Part shown: in pieces, positions 1-13,393 of the stretch
Position numbering within the stretch: the first letter of the stretch is position 1
Layout: each line of letters starts with the position of its first letter
DNA from: Paulownia fortunei
Lineage: Eukaryota; Streptophyta; Magnoliopsida; Lamiales; Paulowniaceae
NCBI GenBank assembly: GCA_019321725.1
Contig: CM033114.1
Location: forward strand, 21,956,216 to 22,020,215
Length of the DNA stretch: 64,000 bases
Reading direction: 5' to 3'
Position numbers and translations under genes: made by a program
The notes under the pieces: generated by a model
Seen by the model: the letters and a program-made list of their open reading frames with translations, nothing else
The model's database searches: none
Told to the model about the DNA's origin: nothing

Positions 1-415
1 AGAATTTTAATGTACTTCACTAGGCATAAGTTGAGCTCATTAGCTTGAGCGTATCTAGGTCAGTCACTCTAAGTCCATCTAGGTTAGTCTCATTCGCTGC
101 CTTAGTTCTACCGACAATGTCATAGCTCCACCATACCTCAACAACCATTCTAGCAAGGCTAAAAATACCAAAAGCATTAATCATCTGGACCTGAGTCAAT
201 AAGAAATACAAGGGCAAGATTCAATCATTATACTATGTATCAAACATATTAAGTTCAATTGGTAGCCAAATTTAGGCCACATCATTATGAAAAATATTTT
301 TTTATACATATATGTAATTATCAAGAAACAGTTTATATTTCATTTTTAAATTATAATAGTTAATCCTTATTATATTTATAGTGAATATATATATATAAGT
401 ACATAATAATTGCAC

Positions 416-1263
416 ATACATATATATATATATATAGGTTTGTATGTATGCATGCATGTATGTACTCACACAACACACACACACAGACACAATATACATA
501 CTATTACTTATATTAAATACATCCAAAAGACCAAACCTAATATGATAAAACGCATATGTATATTGTTTATATTTGTATATACATGCACAAGTGATTTTAA
601 GAGATGATTTACATATGCACAAGAATATCCTTTCCAGCTCAATTACGCAATCCATTGGGGATTGGCTTAAAGAGGTGAGTTTCTAAGTCAAAATTATGTC
701 GTTTGTAGCCTTTTTTTCCTTATTTTTTAAAAGCTAGCGATTTTACTCAATTTGCATTTTATAGTGTTGAGTTGTTGTCTGAAATATGGAGTAATAGCTT
801 AGTTATATGTTTAGGTATTGGTCAAGTTTTGTTTATTTTGTTATATATATATATATATATATATGTTTGTATGTATGCATGCATGTATGTACTCACACAA
901 CACACACACACACACAATATACATACTATTACTTATATTAAATACATCCAAAAGACCAAACCTAATATGATAAAACGCATATGTATATTGTTTATATTTG
1001 TATATACATGCACAAGTGATTTTAAGAGATGATTTACATATGCACAAGAATATCCTTTTCAGCTCAATTACGCAATCCATTGGGGATTGGCTTAAAGAGG
1101 TGAGTTTCTAAGTCAAAATTATGTCGTTTGTAGCCTTTTTTTCCTTATTTTTTAAAAGCTAGCGATTTTACTCAATTTGCATTTTATAGTGTTGAGTTGT
1201 TGTCTGAAATATGGAGTAATAGCTTAGTTATATGTTTAGGTATTGGTCAAGTTTTGTTTATTT

Positions 1264-1299
<36 letters not shown>
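416..1299. repeat. Tandem duplication, two ~425-bp units bounded by (AT)n tracts
   Basis: Two nearly identical units lie head to tail. Matching landmarks are 425-427 bp apart: GTTTGTATGTATGCATGC at 438 and 865, AATATACATACTATT at 491 and 916, GTGTTGAGTTGTTG at 764 and 1189. Each unit begins with an AT dinucleotide run, and a third AT run (about 1267-1299) closes the array. Differences are mostly in the AT and CA microsatellite lengths. Open frames on both strands here are copies of each other and carry no recognisable protein. The near identity points to a recent duplication by unequal exchange or replication slippage at the AT runs. Confidence 0.9.
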
Positions 1300-1738
1300 C
1301 CTATGTGAAAATCCATTTTTTCAGCCCATATAACCCAAGATTGCTTATTCTCATCTTTATAAGTGACGTAGACAAGTTTTCATTTATATCTTCCAATAAT
1401 ATTACATTGTTTTGAATTTTTTGTTCCAAAAAATAATCTTAATTCTTAAACTAATGTGTGTCAGTCAATGTAAAAATCGTACTCAAATTAAGAACTCTTG
1501 AATTTATTTTTTTCAAAACAAATGTATCATTTAATTTCCCTTACAAATCTTTCCAATACTTCTCCACTTTTCTGGGAAAGGAAAGAAATGAGAACATTGA
1601 ATCAAATTAACACCACCTGTAAGGCAAAAAAAAAAAAAGCAAGAGGTATTTCAAAAGAATACAACATATATGAATTAAACAGATGCTGAATCTTGTCATA
1701 ATGCAGAAACCATGGCTAGCAGTAAAATCCTGAGTCAA
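1300..1738. other. Spacer, probably 3' flank of the peroxidase gene
   Basis: AT-rich sequence with an A-run near 1627-1638 and no protein-like frame. The part next to the stop codon at 1739 is probably the 3' UTR of the minus-strand peroxidase. Nothing else is recognised. Confidence 0.4.
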
Positions 1739-2879
1739 TCAGTTGACAACACGGCAGTTCTTCCTGATTTCACCCTGCTTGCCGGTGAGCACCTCAATGG
1801 TTCCCATATGCACCATCGCAGCCGCAAACTTCTTAGCCCACACATCACCATACTTAGCATTGTACACCACCATTTTTGAAGTCAATGGGCTACTCAGCAG
1901 AACCTGATCCGACGTCAAAAGGCCCCGTTTCGCGTTCAGACCCACGTAGTATTTGTTGTCCAAACGAGTTGGGGTGAGCGAATCAAGATTCACAGTGGGG
2001 TTTGATGTTGAAGCAGTCCCATTAACAGCGGGGGGAGGGCAAATCTTTTTCAAGAAAGCAGCATACTTAGGGTCCAGCGTCGGATCCACTGTCGGGTAGA
2101 GGCGGCCGGAGAAGGAAGTGCAGTGAGAAATGCCGATGGAGTGAGCGCCTGAAAGGGTGACCATTTCGTCGAGTGAGAGTCCCTTTCTTGCAAAATTGTC
2201 CCTGAGAGCTGTGGCATTGAAGAACGGTGGGGGCAAATTCTGGAGGGGTTCGTTTATCAGGGACACATTCCCATCACGGCGGCCTGACGGGACATCGTAG
2301 TATATGTTTCCCACTTTGCAGGAGCTGTCGCGGGCTGCAAAGGCAAGAATGTCAGCACAGGACACGATTCCAGGGCATCGAACCTCCAGTTCGGCTTTTG
2401 CTGCATCTATCACTTCAAAACCTCGTAGACTTCCCTTGTTTGGTATACTTTCCTTTTCTGAATTTGGTCCATCCAACAGTACAGAACCATCACAACCCTG
2501 CAACACATATGGGAAGCAAGAACTGTTAAAAACAAAAAAAAAAAAAAAAAAAAATACTCTACTATTTCCCAATAACAAAAAAACCATATCCCAATAAAAA
2601 TAGTCAGAGAAATTGATGAGCTATATATGTACATTGTGCATTATGACATACCCTGACGAAGCAATCATGGAAATGCAACCTGACAAGGCCAGCAGCAAGT
2701 CCAGGGTTGAGAGAAACGAATTTGTTCACGTATTTCTGGACAATGGCTTCAGCACGGGGACAAGAGTATTTGTAGAACCCCACTTTCAGCGGTGGATTAG
2801 CCGCAGAAGATACTGAAACAAACAAGATGAAGCAAGACAGCAATCCAATAATTTGGAAATTCTTGGTGTTGGAAGCCAT
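1739..2879 (-). CDS. Class III secretory peroxidase, two exons
   Basis: Exons 2652-2879 and 1739-2497 join in phase to about 328 residues, the normal length for this family. Residues 1-26 form a hydrophobic signal peptide ending near SSAA, so the enzyme should enter the secretory pathway and act in the wall or vacuole. It uses hydrogen peroxide to oxidise phenolics, including monolignols. Visible motifs are the distal haem helix RLHFHDC (about residues 67-73) with catalytic Arg and His, the proximal haem-ligand helix [12 protein letters not shown], and paired cysteines for the conserved disulfides ([33 protein letters not shown] at the C-terminus). Only the first conserved family intron is present; the second and third positions are fused in one exon, as in several intron-poor members. 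That intron holds a 20-A run (about 2535-2554). The exact Arabidopsis counterpart is not certain, so no symbol is given. Confidence 0.95.
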
Positions 2880-2979
2880 CGTGTATATGAATTAATAGAG
2901 GAACAGGTAGCTAGTACTTGTTGGAAGGCAGTAATAAGAAAAAAGCTGTGGATGATGGTATGGATTGATTCATGATGGG

Positions 2980-2988
2980 TATTTATAG
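2980..2988 (-). promoter_or_regulatory. TATA box of the peroxidase gene
   Basis: On the minus strand the sequence reads CTATAAATA, about 100 bp upstream of the peroxidase ATG at 2879. This is a good plant TATA consensus at a plausible distance, giving a short 5' UTR. It is inferred from sequence and position only. Confidence 0.6.
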
Positions 2989-2994
2989 GAGGAT

Positions 2995-5400
2995 AAATAC
3001 CAGGACGTGTGTAGATGTAAGCAACTTGCAATTCTATACGCTGATAAATTGTGTTCATTACATCCACTATCTTATACACTATTTTTCCAGCAGTTCCTAA
3101 TTAAAATAAGAGTGATGCTATATGTTATCATTTTTTGCATCATTACTTTTTCACTTCGGGCTTTCTATGTGGTTGTCCAAGTCAATATCCATCTTGTCAT
3201 TTTTCAACTTGTTTTTCACTAGATCTTCCATTATTTCTGCTGAAAATCTTGGATTTCCTTCCAAAATTAAAATTCTTGATTCTTCTTCCATTATTTGTTG
3301 CTGCAAATCCAACAATATTTGGGTTTTTTCCCAAAGGGAGGTTGATCCTCCATGGGCAATATAGCAGGATGGCTTTTGTTTTTGTTCTGTTGACATTTTA
3401 AAATTATCCCATTTAAAAATAATCAATTTACTAAGATGTATGGAGTTCTGTAGATTATATTTGTTTTAACAATTAAGATTATTGTTTGTTAAAAAAAATG
3501 GTGAGTAGATGAAACTAAGGATATTGTAACAAAATTAAAAAAATGTTAAGTAAAGATTTGCTTCAATTATGGACCCCGTAAAATGTGAGACGAAAAACGT
3601 GGAAAGAATTAAATTTACAAATAAATAAATAAACATTGAAAATATAATTTAAATTTATTAGTTGTAGGACTAGGAGATACATCCAGTACCATGGCACATA
3701 CCACATAATTTGCCAACTAGGAAGTGGAATGCTGGTGATGACAAAGGGAATGATATATAATATTTTCCTTAAAATAATCCGCTTGAAAAATCTTTCTTCT
3801 CCAACTTTACATTTATTAATTGAGGACTTTTTAAATTTTAAAAAAAAAAAAAAAAGAAAGATAACAAATGGTTGTTCTAATTAGTTTTCTTTCCTAAACC
3901 CACTAATTTTTATATAGTTTGACTTGGGTTAATACGTGAAAGAAATTAAGAGCTAGATTATTATATATGTTGGAGCAGTAGTGGATTATAATTCTTAGTA
4001 TTGGTTGCATAATTTAAATATTCTATGCGACTCTTCCCCTTTCCAGAGAACAATTGAATGGTAATGAGGGGTAGATGAGGTGATTACACCAATTCCATAT
4101 GTTTTCTTAATTTTTTTTTAAAAAAAGGGGTAAGATCATGAATTAATGAAACATCATTTCACTTTGTAGAGTCCTAATTGTGTACTTAGTTCATGTGCAG
4201 CTAATAAATAAAAAACCAGAGAAATAGAAAAAAAGAGCTATCATTTCTTATTAATATCGTCGTCATTGTTATTTTATTTTTATTTAATTTTTTTTAACAT
4301 ATAACAAAGTCGACATTGAGGGGAACAAAAAATTAATGCGAAATTATCCATATTTTTGTGGAACTCAATTTTCCAAACCTTCATAATTGTAAAGCGTATA
4401 TACTAACTAACCCATTTGGACATAATAGGTTCAAAGAAGTCGAATGATAAACTTTCGATCCATTTCCTCAAAGCTTAGCAGCGTATAAGATCAAACATAC
4501 GGAGTTGAAGTATCAGTTCCAATTTTGGAAAGATTTTAAAGTTGTTTACATTCTATATTTATAATTTATAAACATGTATAATGTTTATCCAATTCCCTTA
4601 TCACCGTCTATAAACATCATTTAAGGTGCAATTGCCCAGAGAAAAAAGCGTAAATGTACTTTCAAATTTGGATTCTATACTTTTAACTGATATAACAATT
4701 TTACAAATGAACCTCAATATAATTTTACAAATGAACCTCTGTATTAAAAGTCCATTTCCTTATGTTTCCATACAAGCTGAAGATTGTCAGAGATGAGATG
4801 CCCTGTTAACGAACTTTTGTCAACCAATAGGTTATCAGAGAACTAGGTTTACTTACTGAATGTATTTGACGGTACACATGTTTTGCAGACAAAACAAAAG
4901 AAAACAATTGATTCAAGTATTTAAACAATATCTCACCTAAAAGATACAACCAACCATCTCTTTCCCGATCTCCTCTACAAAAAGAATATATGAAACACAA
5001 TTCAATTATCAAATTTTGAGTATCCCCATGTAACAACTGAAAGATTTGAATGCCAAAGTAAATATGTATTCTCAACAAATCTCACTATCCTCTCAAGAAA
5101 GTTTTCTGATGGCACCATCACGAGTCCGGAGAACTCGAGTGCAAAATCTGCAGATCATAACAGAAAATACTTAAATGAGAGATAATAAAAAGAAAAAATA
5201 AGAAAACCACTAGAAACAACATTGGACAATGCTAAACACATGAGATAGTCGTACAAAACATTACAAAACCTTGAACAGCCCCCCTTAAGTCTGTTAGCTT
5301 GACATTCTATAAAATATTTTTCAAAAAAATAAAATAAAATAAAATCATATAGTGGCTTGAAAAGAGGTTAAAGCTCCCATTTGAATTAGAAATAAGATAT
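2995..5400. other. AT-rich intergenic spacer
   Basis: Between the peroxidase promoter and the beta-COP 3' end. It has many A and T runs and short low-complexity stretches but no frame with protein-like composition. The last few hundred bases before 5482 are probably the beta-COP 3' UTR. Confidence 0.5.
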
Positions 5401-5481
5401 CAATTGTCATTCTGCCGTTCAACCAAGTACATGCTGTACATCAATGTCGCAACCAAAGAAAAATTCAAGAGCAATTTACCA

Positions 5482-8400
5482 TCAGCTTCCTCCCTTCTGC
5501 TTGAGAGTGATCTTGTCACCCAAGCTGAGAGCAATTCCCTGAGTCTTGCTCCTTATCCTAATATATCCATTCAATTTGCCATCTGCCTGCTTCTCAACAC
5601 TGACATTTACCAAAGCGTCCTCCCCAAATACACTCTTTGCATACAAGTTAGCAGCCAAGAATCCGCATTCACCATCTAGAGCAGATCTGTAGACAACCAT
5701 ACAAACAAGATAAACACATACATATTATGAGTTACCACTCCTACTGCATAAGAAAGGAACAAGAGCAAAATATCGTTGACTAGTGAAGGCCTGATTAGCT
5801 AAACTGAGCATTGATTCTTCAATTTCTTACTGGCCATTCAATCAACTTTAAGCAGTTTAACTAGAGCTGATCATTTAATAGAAATGAACTAACAGACAGC
5901 TTCACCGTTGTTTTACACAAAGTTATAATTTGCTGCATTAGATGAAAGGACTACTTTCTCCGAAAAATAAATTAATTGGTGATATAACTTCTCATGTTAG
6001 CAGAGCATTTGAACCAATGTCAACCTAATTGTTCAGCACATCTTAAAAATAAAAAGCTAGCATTTGATGATTTAAAGCTCATGCACAGATGTTTGACAGC
6101 AGAACTCCACTAATATCTTTTAATATGACAATTTGGCAATCCTTCTAGAAAGGGTTAACGCCAGGATCAGTTTTCTGGCCAAGTGATACACTAACATACG
6201 AATTTTGTCAAGTCTTCCTTGGCCATTTCAACACCTTAATTCTGGAGCCACTCATTTATAACTTCACTCAATGTGAGATAGTATAAGCAATTGGCTTCTG
6301 ATACTGTATGCATTCTACACCAAAAAAACTCCATCCAAAAGAAGACAAGTATGGATTGTAAGCATAGCTTAATAAAACTACATTCTTAAGCAGTATCAAA
6401 TTCTGCATTTGGCAGAAACCCTCCAATAAATTAAGTATTCTCAGGAAGAGAACCTCCATCAATGGCAAATGAAAATGAGGAAGCATAAAATCACTCAATA
6501 ATAATATGCAGAGGAAAGAATTAACCACCAAACCGAAAAATAATAGTGGAAAATCGCTTCAACTTGTTCATTTAAAAAGATGAGTATAAAATTCCCATAT
6601 ACGTGACAGAAACATTTCCCTTTATTGCAACAGTAGCACAGTCAGTTAGATATCATAAAATGACTTACAATGCGGTTAGGCATTTCATGTTGGTTGATTT
6701 GATAATATGATCAAGAAATTCTTTTTCATTTGTAATTGTGGTGTTTACAGCAACCTGCCAAAAGAAAGAAAACGGAAATTGGAAAAGGGAGGAGCATTGA
6801 TAACCAAGCAGACAAGAGAACACACATAAACAAGATAGGTAATGATTTTACAAAAGAACTGCTCTACCAATTAGACCTGATATTGAGGAAAATAAAGTTC
6901 ATATATGCTGAGCAAAACAGCAGAAAAATAGACATAAATGCTGGTCATGCTCTTCATAGGAATGAGTAACAAAAACACATAACAGGTATGATTCAGAGAT
7001 AATGATAAAGCAAGACCCAATTTCCTTAAAATTGAATATAAGATTGTACAACTTTTGCCTGCATTGCGGGGAGGAAAAGAGGCAAAAATGAAAAAGCCAT
7101 GAGATTACCCGCAGATGAGACTAATCATACTGTCACGAGTGATCTTTATTTCAAATCAAATAACTTCCTAATACATGATAGTGGAGTCCTAATAGCTACC
7201 ATATGAAGTACCACTAGTTTTATATGCAGAATTGCTTGAATATTTCAAACTTGTTAATTTTTATCTTGAATCACATTAAACCAATATTCTTTCAAGTCAA
7301 ACTTAATGACAAAATGTAATAGCTAGGTGTTTTGACAGCCACATTTCTCCTCTGCTCCTAGCGCACACAGTAAAAAAAACTAGTGGAGCAACTAAAACCT
7401 CTAAATCATCAATTTTTCCTGTGAATGAGTTTCCAAATAAGCTAAAGATAGTACAACATACATTAGAATTTACTCCAAATTTGTTCATTGGTAAGGCTAC
7501 AAAATTCTTCAGATAAATAGCTGTACAACCATACTAGCTTTACTAGTTCAATAAACTGTGCAAGATCATATAAAGGTTTGTCTGTCATGCTTGCATTAGG
7601 AAGAAAAGCTAGTGACAGACTACTGTAAGCTCATATTCCAGCAAAAGTCTGTAGGAGTTCAAATGAAACATGAAACTTCATTTAAGCATTATGCCCAGAC
7701 TTCAGAGAAGTACAGAACTCCCAGGCAATGCATACAGTAAACAACAGTTCAAGCAATTGATCATCCCCAATTTCAGTGTATCACTTGCCAAAACAATGAA
7801 GACAGTGGAGAATACCAGGTATCTCTAAAACAACTAGAGCTGGATAATGATAGCAACAAAAGTGATAATGGTACCTTGTTTTCCCATTCAAATTCTGCCC
7901 ACATGGTCCTAAATGCAGTATCACTACAACCAGCAGGAGATATGTAGTCCATGATATCAATATGGATATCATTGAGGACGACAACAGTCCGCTCAAGCAC
8001 ATTTGATGTCTCGTAGACAATGTTTCCAAATATGACTCCAGTCTCAGTAGAGGACACCTTAATGTTTGCTTTTATTTGCTTGCTTGACTCAGGTGCTAAA
8101 GTATAATTCTGCGGACGCTCAACAAGTTTAAGATCACCCATTGTTGCCAACTCCAAACACAAATTCTGAAGGGTCTCCTTCGTTCTATTAATAATTGTAA
8201 CATCCAGGACAATATCGTATTGATGAACTGTCACATAAGCTTCAGCATATACTGGATCACTAAATCCTGTGAGTTGAATGATACGATTGAGCTTATTTGC
8301 ATCATCCGCATCCTTAACAAATTCCCCAGTAGCACGTTTCAGATCATCTTGGACCTCATCTTCCAGCTCCAGCTGGCTCATGCCCTGGAGTGAATACAAC

Positions 8401-11200
8401 AATGCGAGACATAAACAATTAATATATTGTATCCACTACCTACAGCAAGCAATATATTGCAGCTAAGGTCCTTAGAAAGTGACAAACTTATTGGTCCGCT
8501 CTTGCGCACTAAGAAAAGGTCCCACACAAGCATATATTTGCATGGTAATAAACAAGATTAAAGTAAACTAGTAGTTATAAGCATTCAAAAACTTGGAGAA
8601 CACCCCCAACATAATTAAAATGATGATGGAGACAAAATGAGTATGTTTGTTTTCTTTTAATTGTATTCATTTATTTGTAGTAAAACATTTGAAAAAACTT
8701 AATTTATGAACTTTGAAATTTTTAATCTTTTTGTTTAGTTCATTCAATTTTAAAAATTAAAATTGTCCACCATAAATTGTATATCAAAAATGAAAGAAAA
8801 TATTTTTTCCCCAAAAACTTAATTTATTAAAATTAAATCATCATTATACAAATCAATTTGAATAACCTAAAGAAAAATTTCTATTAAGAAAGTCAATTCA
8901 TTAAATTTAAGAAGTCAAGGGCAATCAAGTACAAAAAAAAAATATCTGTTGGGTTTTTTGAAATGAAAAGTTGATGGAATGGGTTTCTTGGATTGAAAAA
9001 TATTTTGATGGATTTTTTGGATATAAAAATTTATTAAGGAGTTTTTATTATTTTTTCCAAAAATATATGCATGTTCTGAAAAAAAATTTAAAGAGCATGT
9101 AAGGAACTTTGATATTCATCAAACATACAACAAATGGCAAATGCAGCTTTCCACCTTTCTGCTCTTCAAATGGTAGAAATCAATAAGGTCATCAGGCTGT
9201 GAATGAGAATTTTGAGCCTTCGCCTTAATTTCTTCAGTTTCACGTAGCTGTTTATCTGAAAGCATTTTAACAAAACTCTCACGGCAAGACTTCAACCAAA
9301 TCTTCCTCACAGCATCCCCTGTGTTACACAGCAATCTTATGCAAAGAACAATTCTGTCATACGAATCATTATCAATTGGGTGAGGGAGAACTGAAGATTG
9401 ACCGAGCTGTAGCATTGAGACCATGATCAACAATGCATTACTTGATGCTTTGTTCACTTCAATCTTTGATGGTTGAACCTCCTCCAATCTTAGATTGAGC
9501 TTTGCTAGGGTGCAGGCAACAACTGCCCCAAGGAAAAAATCACCAGTGAGAAGAAGAGATCTCAAATTCCCAGCAGTCAAAGATCCCTGAACTACAGCTG
9601 GAGCAGAGAAAGCAGTTTCAGAGGCAGCACTTTGAGTTGCATAAGTCCCATCAGCAAGGATAGCGGGACGTCTAGATGAAACAGTGATTGAGGTAGCCTG
9701 CTGGGATTTTTTCGAAGAATCAGCTGCTTCCTCATCTTCAGAAATCGAAAAAAATGGTAAATCCCCAAGACACTGCTTTATGGTTGCAATGGCACTCTCA
9801 ACTTCAGAAAGAGATGAGGAATACTCTCCAATAATCCAAAGAGCACAAGAACAAACTCTTGCTGCTCGAATCTGATAAAAAGTATCCAGAAGCCGGGTGA
9901 CAATAGAAACCCTTAACTTAGGGTTGGTTTCAATTATCTCTCGCACAAAAATGACAACATCCATGGCAGAGGCAACATTGTTGTCTCCCAAGAAATCCAT
10001 CAACAAATGGACCACTGTGCTTGCCACTTCAGGGAACTTAATAGCACAAGAATGGATGGCTTGAATGAGCATTTGACGATATTCTCCATTCTTTTCAAGC
10101 TCCCCACTTTGAGTTTTCATGACTTCCTTCTTCAAAGTAAGAACCACCTCATTGACATTGCGGGATGTAATCAGTTCCAGAACGATATCAAGTGTTTTCC
10201 TTCGGATGTCAAGGTTTGGGCTTGACAATGCCCTCAGGACATCCATAATCATGTCAACCATAATATCCCTGTGGGAAGACTTGAGCTCATTCAGGCGATC
10301 AAGCACAATGAGCTTAACATTATTGTCACTCTGTGAGAGAAGAAGCTGGCAATATGTGTTGGCTGCAGCTCTAATAGCTGTGGGAGCAGAAGACAAAGAG
10401 ACAAGGGTTCCAGCACATTCATAGACAACAGCAGCTGAAGGGGCATTCAGTAAAGATATAATGATCTTAATATATTTCCCTTTTTCAGCTTTGTTCGTCC
10501 GACAAACTTTTCGGATCAGCTCCAAGACAACCATCTGCAGTAGTTCCCCCCAATCTGATACTCTGTCAACATTGGTCAAAAGGTAATTAATAGCACGATC
10601 CTGCGCACAATTGAAAAGCATCAGAAATGCATTCCTCTTAGCTGATGGATCTTGCTCTGTCGAAAGAAACCTCTCAATCGTCTCTGGTGCATCGACCAAG
10701 AGCTGCTCACCTTGCGGGAGCTTGTAAATTGACATCACAGCAAGAATTGCATTTCTCCTAACATAAGGGTGTCGATGCTCCAAGTTTGAGATAATGGAGG
10801 GGATCAAAGGTTCAATGATCTCCGCCTCATTGAGCCGGCAAAGGAACCTTAGGGTGACACCACGGATATATTCATTAGGGTGCTGAAGATTATTCCTGAG
10901 ATTCTGGCAGATTAAGATCATTTCTGGTAACACACGCCCCTTTCCATCAGTCTTATCAATGATCTCCAAATAAAGCAATAGCAGTTTCTGAACAGTGTGG
11001 TCCTCAGACGGTAACACATATCTCACAATAGTAATGAAGAGCTGAGGCAGGGTTTCACCATTTAGCAAAAGCATGATTGCATTTTTCATGGCATCAATTT
11101 TAGCTGGAACATCATTCCCTTCAAGTGCTTCCTTGATCTCATTGGCAAGGGCCGGTGTGCCCTTGTCAAAATGTACCAGCAAAGAACATGATTTCTCCAT
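5482..11200 (-). CDS. Coatomer subunit beta (beta-COP)
   Basis: Four coding exons, 9155-11200, 7875-8384, 6669-6754 and 5482-5686, join in phase to about 948 residues, the length of the Arabidopsis protein. Beta-COP is part of the F subcomplex of the COPI coat, which forms Golgi-to-ER and intra-Golgi vesicles. The N-terminal two thirds is an alpha-solenoid of HEAT/ARM-type helices (for example [27 protein letters not shown], written here in two parts as [12 protein letters not shown] and [12 protein letters not shown]). The remainder is the appendage region, with conserved blocks [36 protein letters not shown] and WAEFEWENK, and ends [14 protein letters not shown]. The family start MEKS (ATG at 11200, strong context with A at -3 and G at +4) is chosen. 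An in-frame ATG at 11224 would add eight residues. A 5' UTR intron (about 11229-12115) is indicated by CG/GTAACAAG and TTTGAG borders. The gene appears intact and housekeeping. Confidence 0.97.
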
Positions 11201-11228
11201 TTTCCACTTGTTATCTGGTTGCATTTGA

Positions 11229-12115
11229 CTCAAATATTTTATAAATATAGAACAAGAACTTTTAACAAGATATTACGTTAGAGAGACCATTTTGAAAGTA
11301 TAGTAATCTGCCACTTAGTTATTCAGCCATATGAATCGACTTAATACAGTACCATATAAGACTAACAAGATTGAAATAAACTACAACATTTACTCGTAGG
11401 ATGATTATTTCTCATGTGATTATCAATGTTAAAATAATCACAGATATTTGCGCATGGCATAATTATTTCTGGTATGATTATATCTCTCCATACTTAGTGT
11501 TGATTAAAGATCTAACTAAATAAGGAAACCAAACATTGAGGTTCTCAAAAATATTTAAGACGTGGAAAAAGTGAGCACAAACTAATTACTCAAACAATAC
11601 ATGTAACAAACAGAATCAGATTCAGCAATATCATGTCATTGTCCGAGCTACAGTTTACTCATATATTCAGAATGTTCTGACACAAACCCAGAATCAGAAA
11701 ATGATTAAATTAACAAAGTTAAATTAACAGAAACCTCAGAGATGGGAAATCCATAGCAACCTGAAAACAAATCACCACACGCCCACCTCATTACTCATAA
11801 ACTGAATCTAACAAAACTGCAAAAACAAAACCCACAACCTCGTCGCACATATCCATTAATGTTAACGCTCACATCAACAGACATACTCCACAATCCACTA
11901 TAGAAAGAGAAACAAAAAATTGAAATCGACGAACTATTTAACGATTAAACACGATACATATGTATTCATCTAAGAATTAACAGAGAAATTGTAAGATGAG
12001 TTGAATACATCACAAACAGAGGATAGACATATGGCAATTCAGATCCAGAACAAACTTAACGACTAATTCAAGAAAAAGAAAATCAAATGAAGAAATGAGA
12101 AGGAAAACTTGTTAC
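11229..12115 (-). other. 5' UTR intron of beta-COP
   Basis: On the minus strand a non-coding leader rich in CCGGATCGCCG-type sequence (about 12116-12260) is followed by a GTAACAAG donor at 12115. An AG acceptor at 11230-11229 sits four bases before the first in-frame ATG. The interval is AT-rich with no open frame. Leader introns are common in highly expressed plant housekeeping genes. The borders are inferred by eye. Confidence 0.6.
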
Positions 12116-12469
12116 CGAATAATGGAGTAGAGATCGGCGATCCGGCGATCCGGCGAATAAGGTTTTTGTTTGATTAGTTTTGGTTTAGCCCCGATTTCCA
12201 GAGGGAGGGCAGTACAGAAGAATGAGGAAGAGTAATCAGTTCTCAGATCTGCATCTGTCTGTTTCTCCCGTTTTTATTATCTATCCTCGCGCTTTCTATT
12301 TCTGTCGGAAGCCGCATTTCTAAGTTATTTCTTATTCAATTTTCACCCCCTCACCCCCTCATTTATTGGACAAAGTTCATTTTGGTACTCAAAGTTTAAT
12401 AGAGTTGAAACACTCCAAATAAAGTTAGTGATGCAAAACAAATTAAATTACTTAATATTCAATTCGAAA

Positions 12470-12775
12470 TTAATTATTAAAAGTTTCGTTTGAGTTTGAT
12501 TCATTAATTTAATAAATAAAATTTGAACATATTTTTTTGTTTGATAAGATTTGATACTCGGTTCGACCTCAACTCGATTAGTAAAAAAATAAAAAAATAT
12601 GTATAAAAAGATCAAATTACTCGAACTTGATTCGTGTTCGACTTAATTAAATCTCATTCAAACTCGACTCAATTAACAATCAAACCAAACTCAAACATAA
12701 TTTTTGAAATTCGATAAAAATTTAAATAAACTTAAACAGTATTGTCTTCGACTCGATTCAATTCATTTACACCCC
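12470..12775. mobile_element. Fragment of a small non-autonomous DNA element
   Basis: The right end reads TTCATTTACACCCC, whose complement GGGGTGTAAATGAA resembles the terminus of a widespread class of short plant elements. The interior has reiterated ACTCGA/GATTCG-type words (CTCGACTCAATT, TTCGACTTAATT, GACTCGATTCAATTC). I see no matching left end, so it is probably truncated. Family assignment is tentative. Confidence 0.35.
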
Positions 12776-13393
12776 AAAATAAAGTTATTATAGTTGGAAG
12801 ACTGAGATTAATAAGATTCTGCACTTGAAACTTGAAAGACATAAAATAGTATTAATTTTTTTTATGAATTTCAATCTAAAAATATGTAATAAAATAATTA
12901 AAAATCCAGAATGGAGTATAGTATCATATGATAATTCAAATGATTTATAAAAAAAAAAATTACTTGAATAATTGTCAAAATAATTGCTCAAAATCAATAA
13001 TTTGATATTTGAATTGGTTATCAGATAGGAGCAACCATCTTCTAGGATTGACTGCATTTAAAAAAATGTGAAGAAGAAGAATTCCTTTTATTATTTTTAT
13101 TTGTAACGCGATTTGGTATTCCTCATGATATTAATCTTTTCTGCAATGGAATAGAGCTATTTCCTTCCACCTCCGAGATATTGTATTTGGCAATGATCTT
13201 TTTGAGTATTGAAATTTAACATCCATCACCCTTTTGGTCAACCATTAAAATTAAATTAGGCTTGATCTTCATTTTACTCTTGACGCTTTCCCTATTCCAT
13301 TTTTGTTGTCTCCCTCTTTTTTATTTTCTTCTCTTTCTTTTTTAACTTAAATAAATCACAACTAATTCATTAAAGCTTTTTGAAACGTTAAAA

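Noticed and set aside
302..1080. Several open frames of 65-117 codons in both orientations
   Set aside because: They are copies of each other caused by the tandem duplication, start in AT/CA microsatellites and have no recognisable protein content.
2227..2634. Open frames on both strands across the peroxidase second exon and intron
   Set aside because: They are shadows of the peroxidase exon or read through its poly-A intron.
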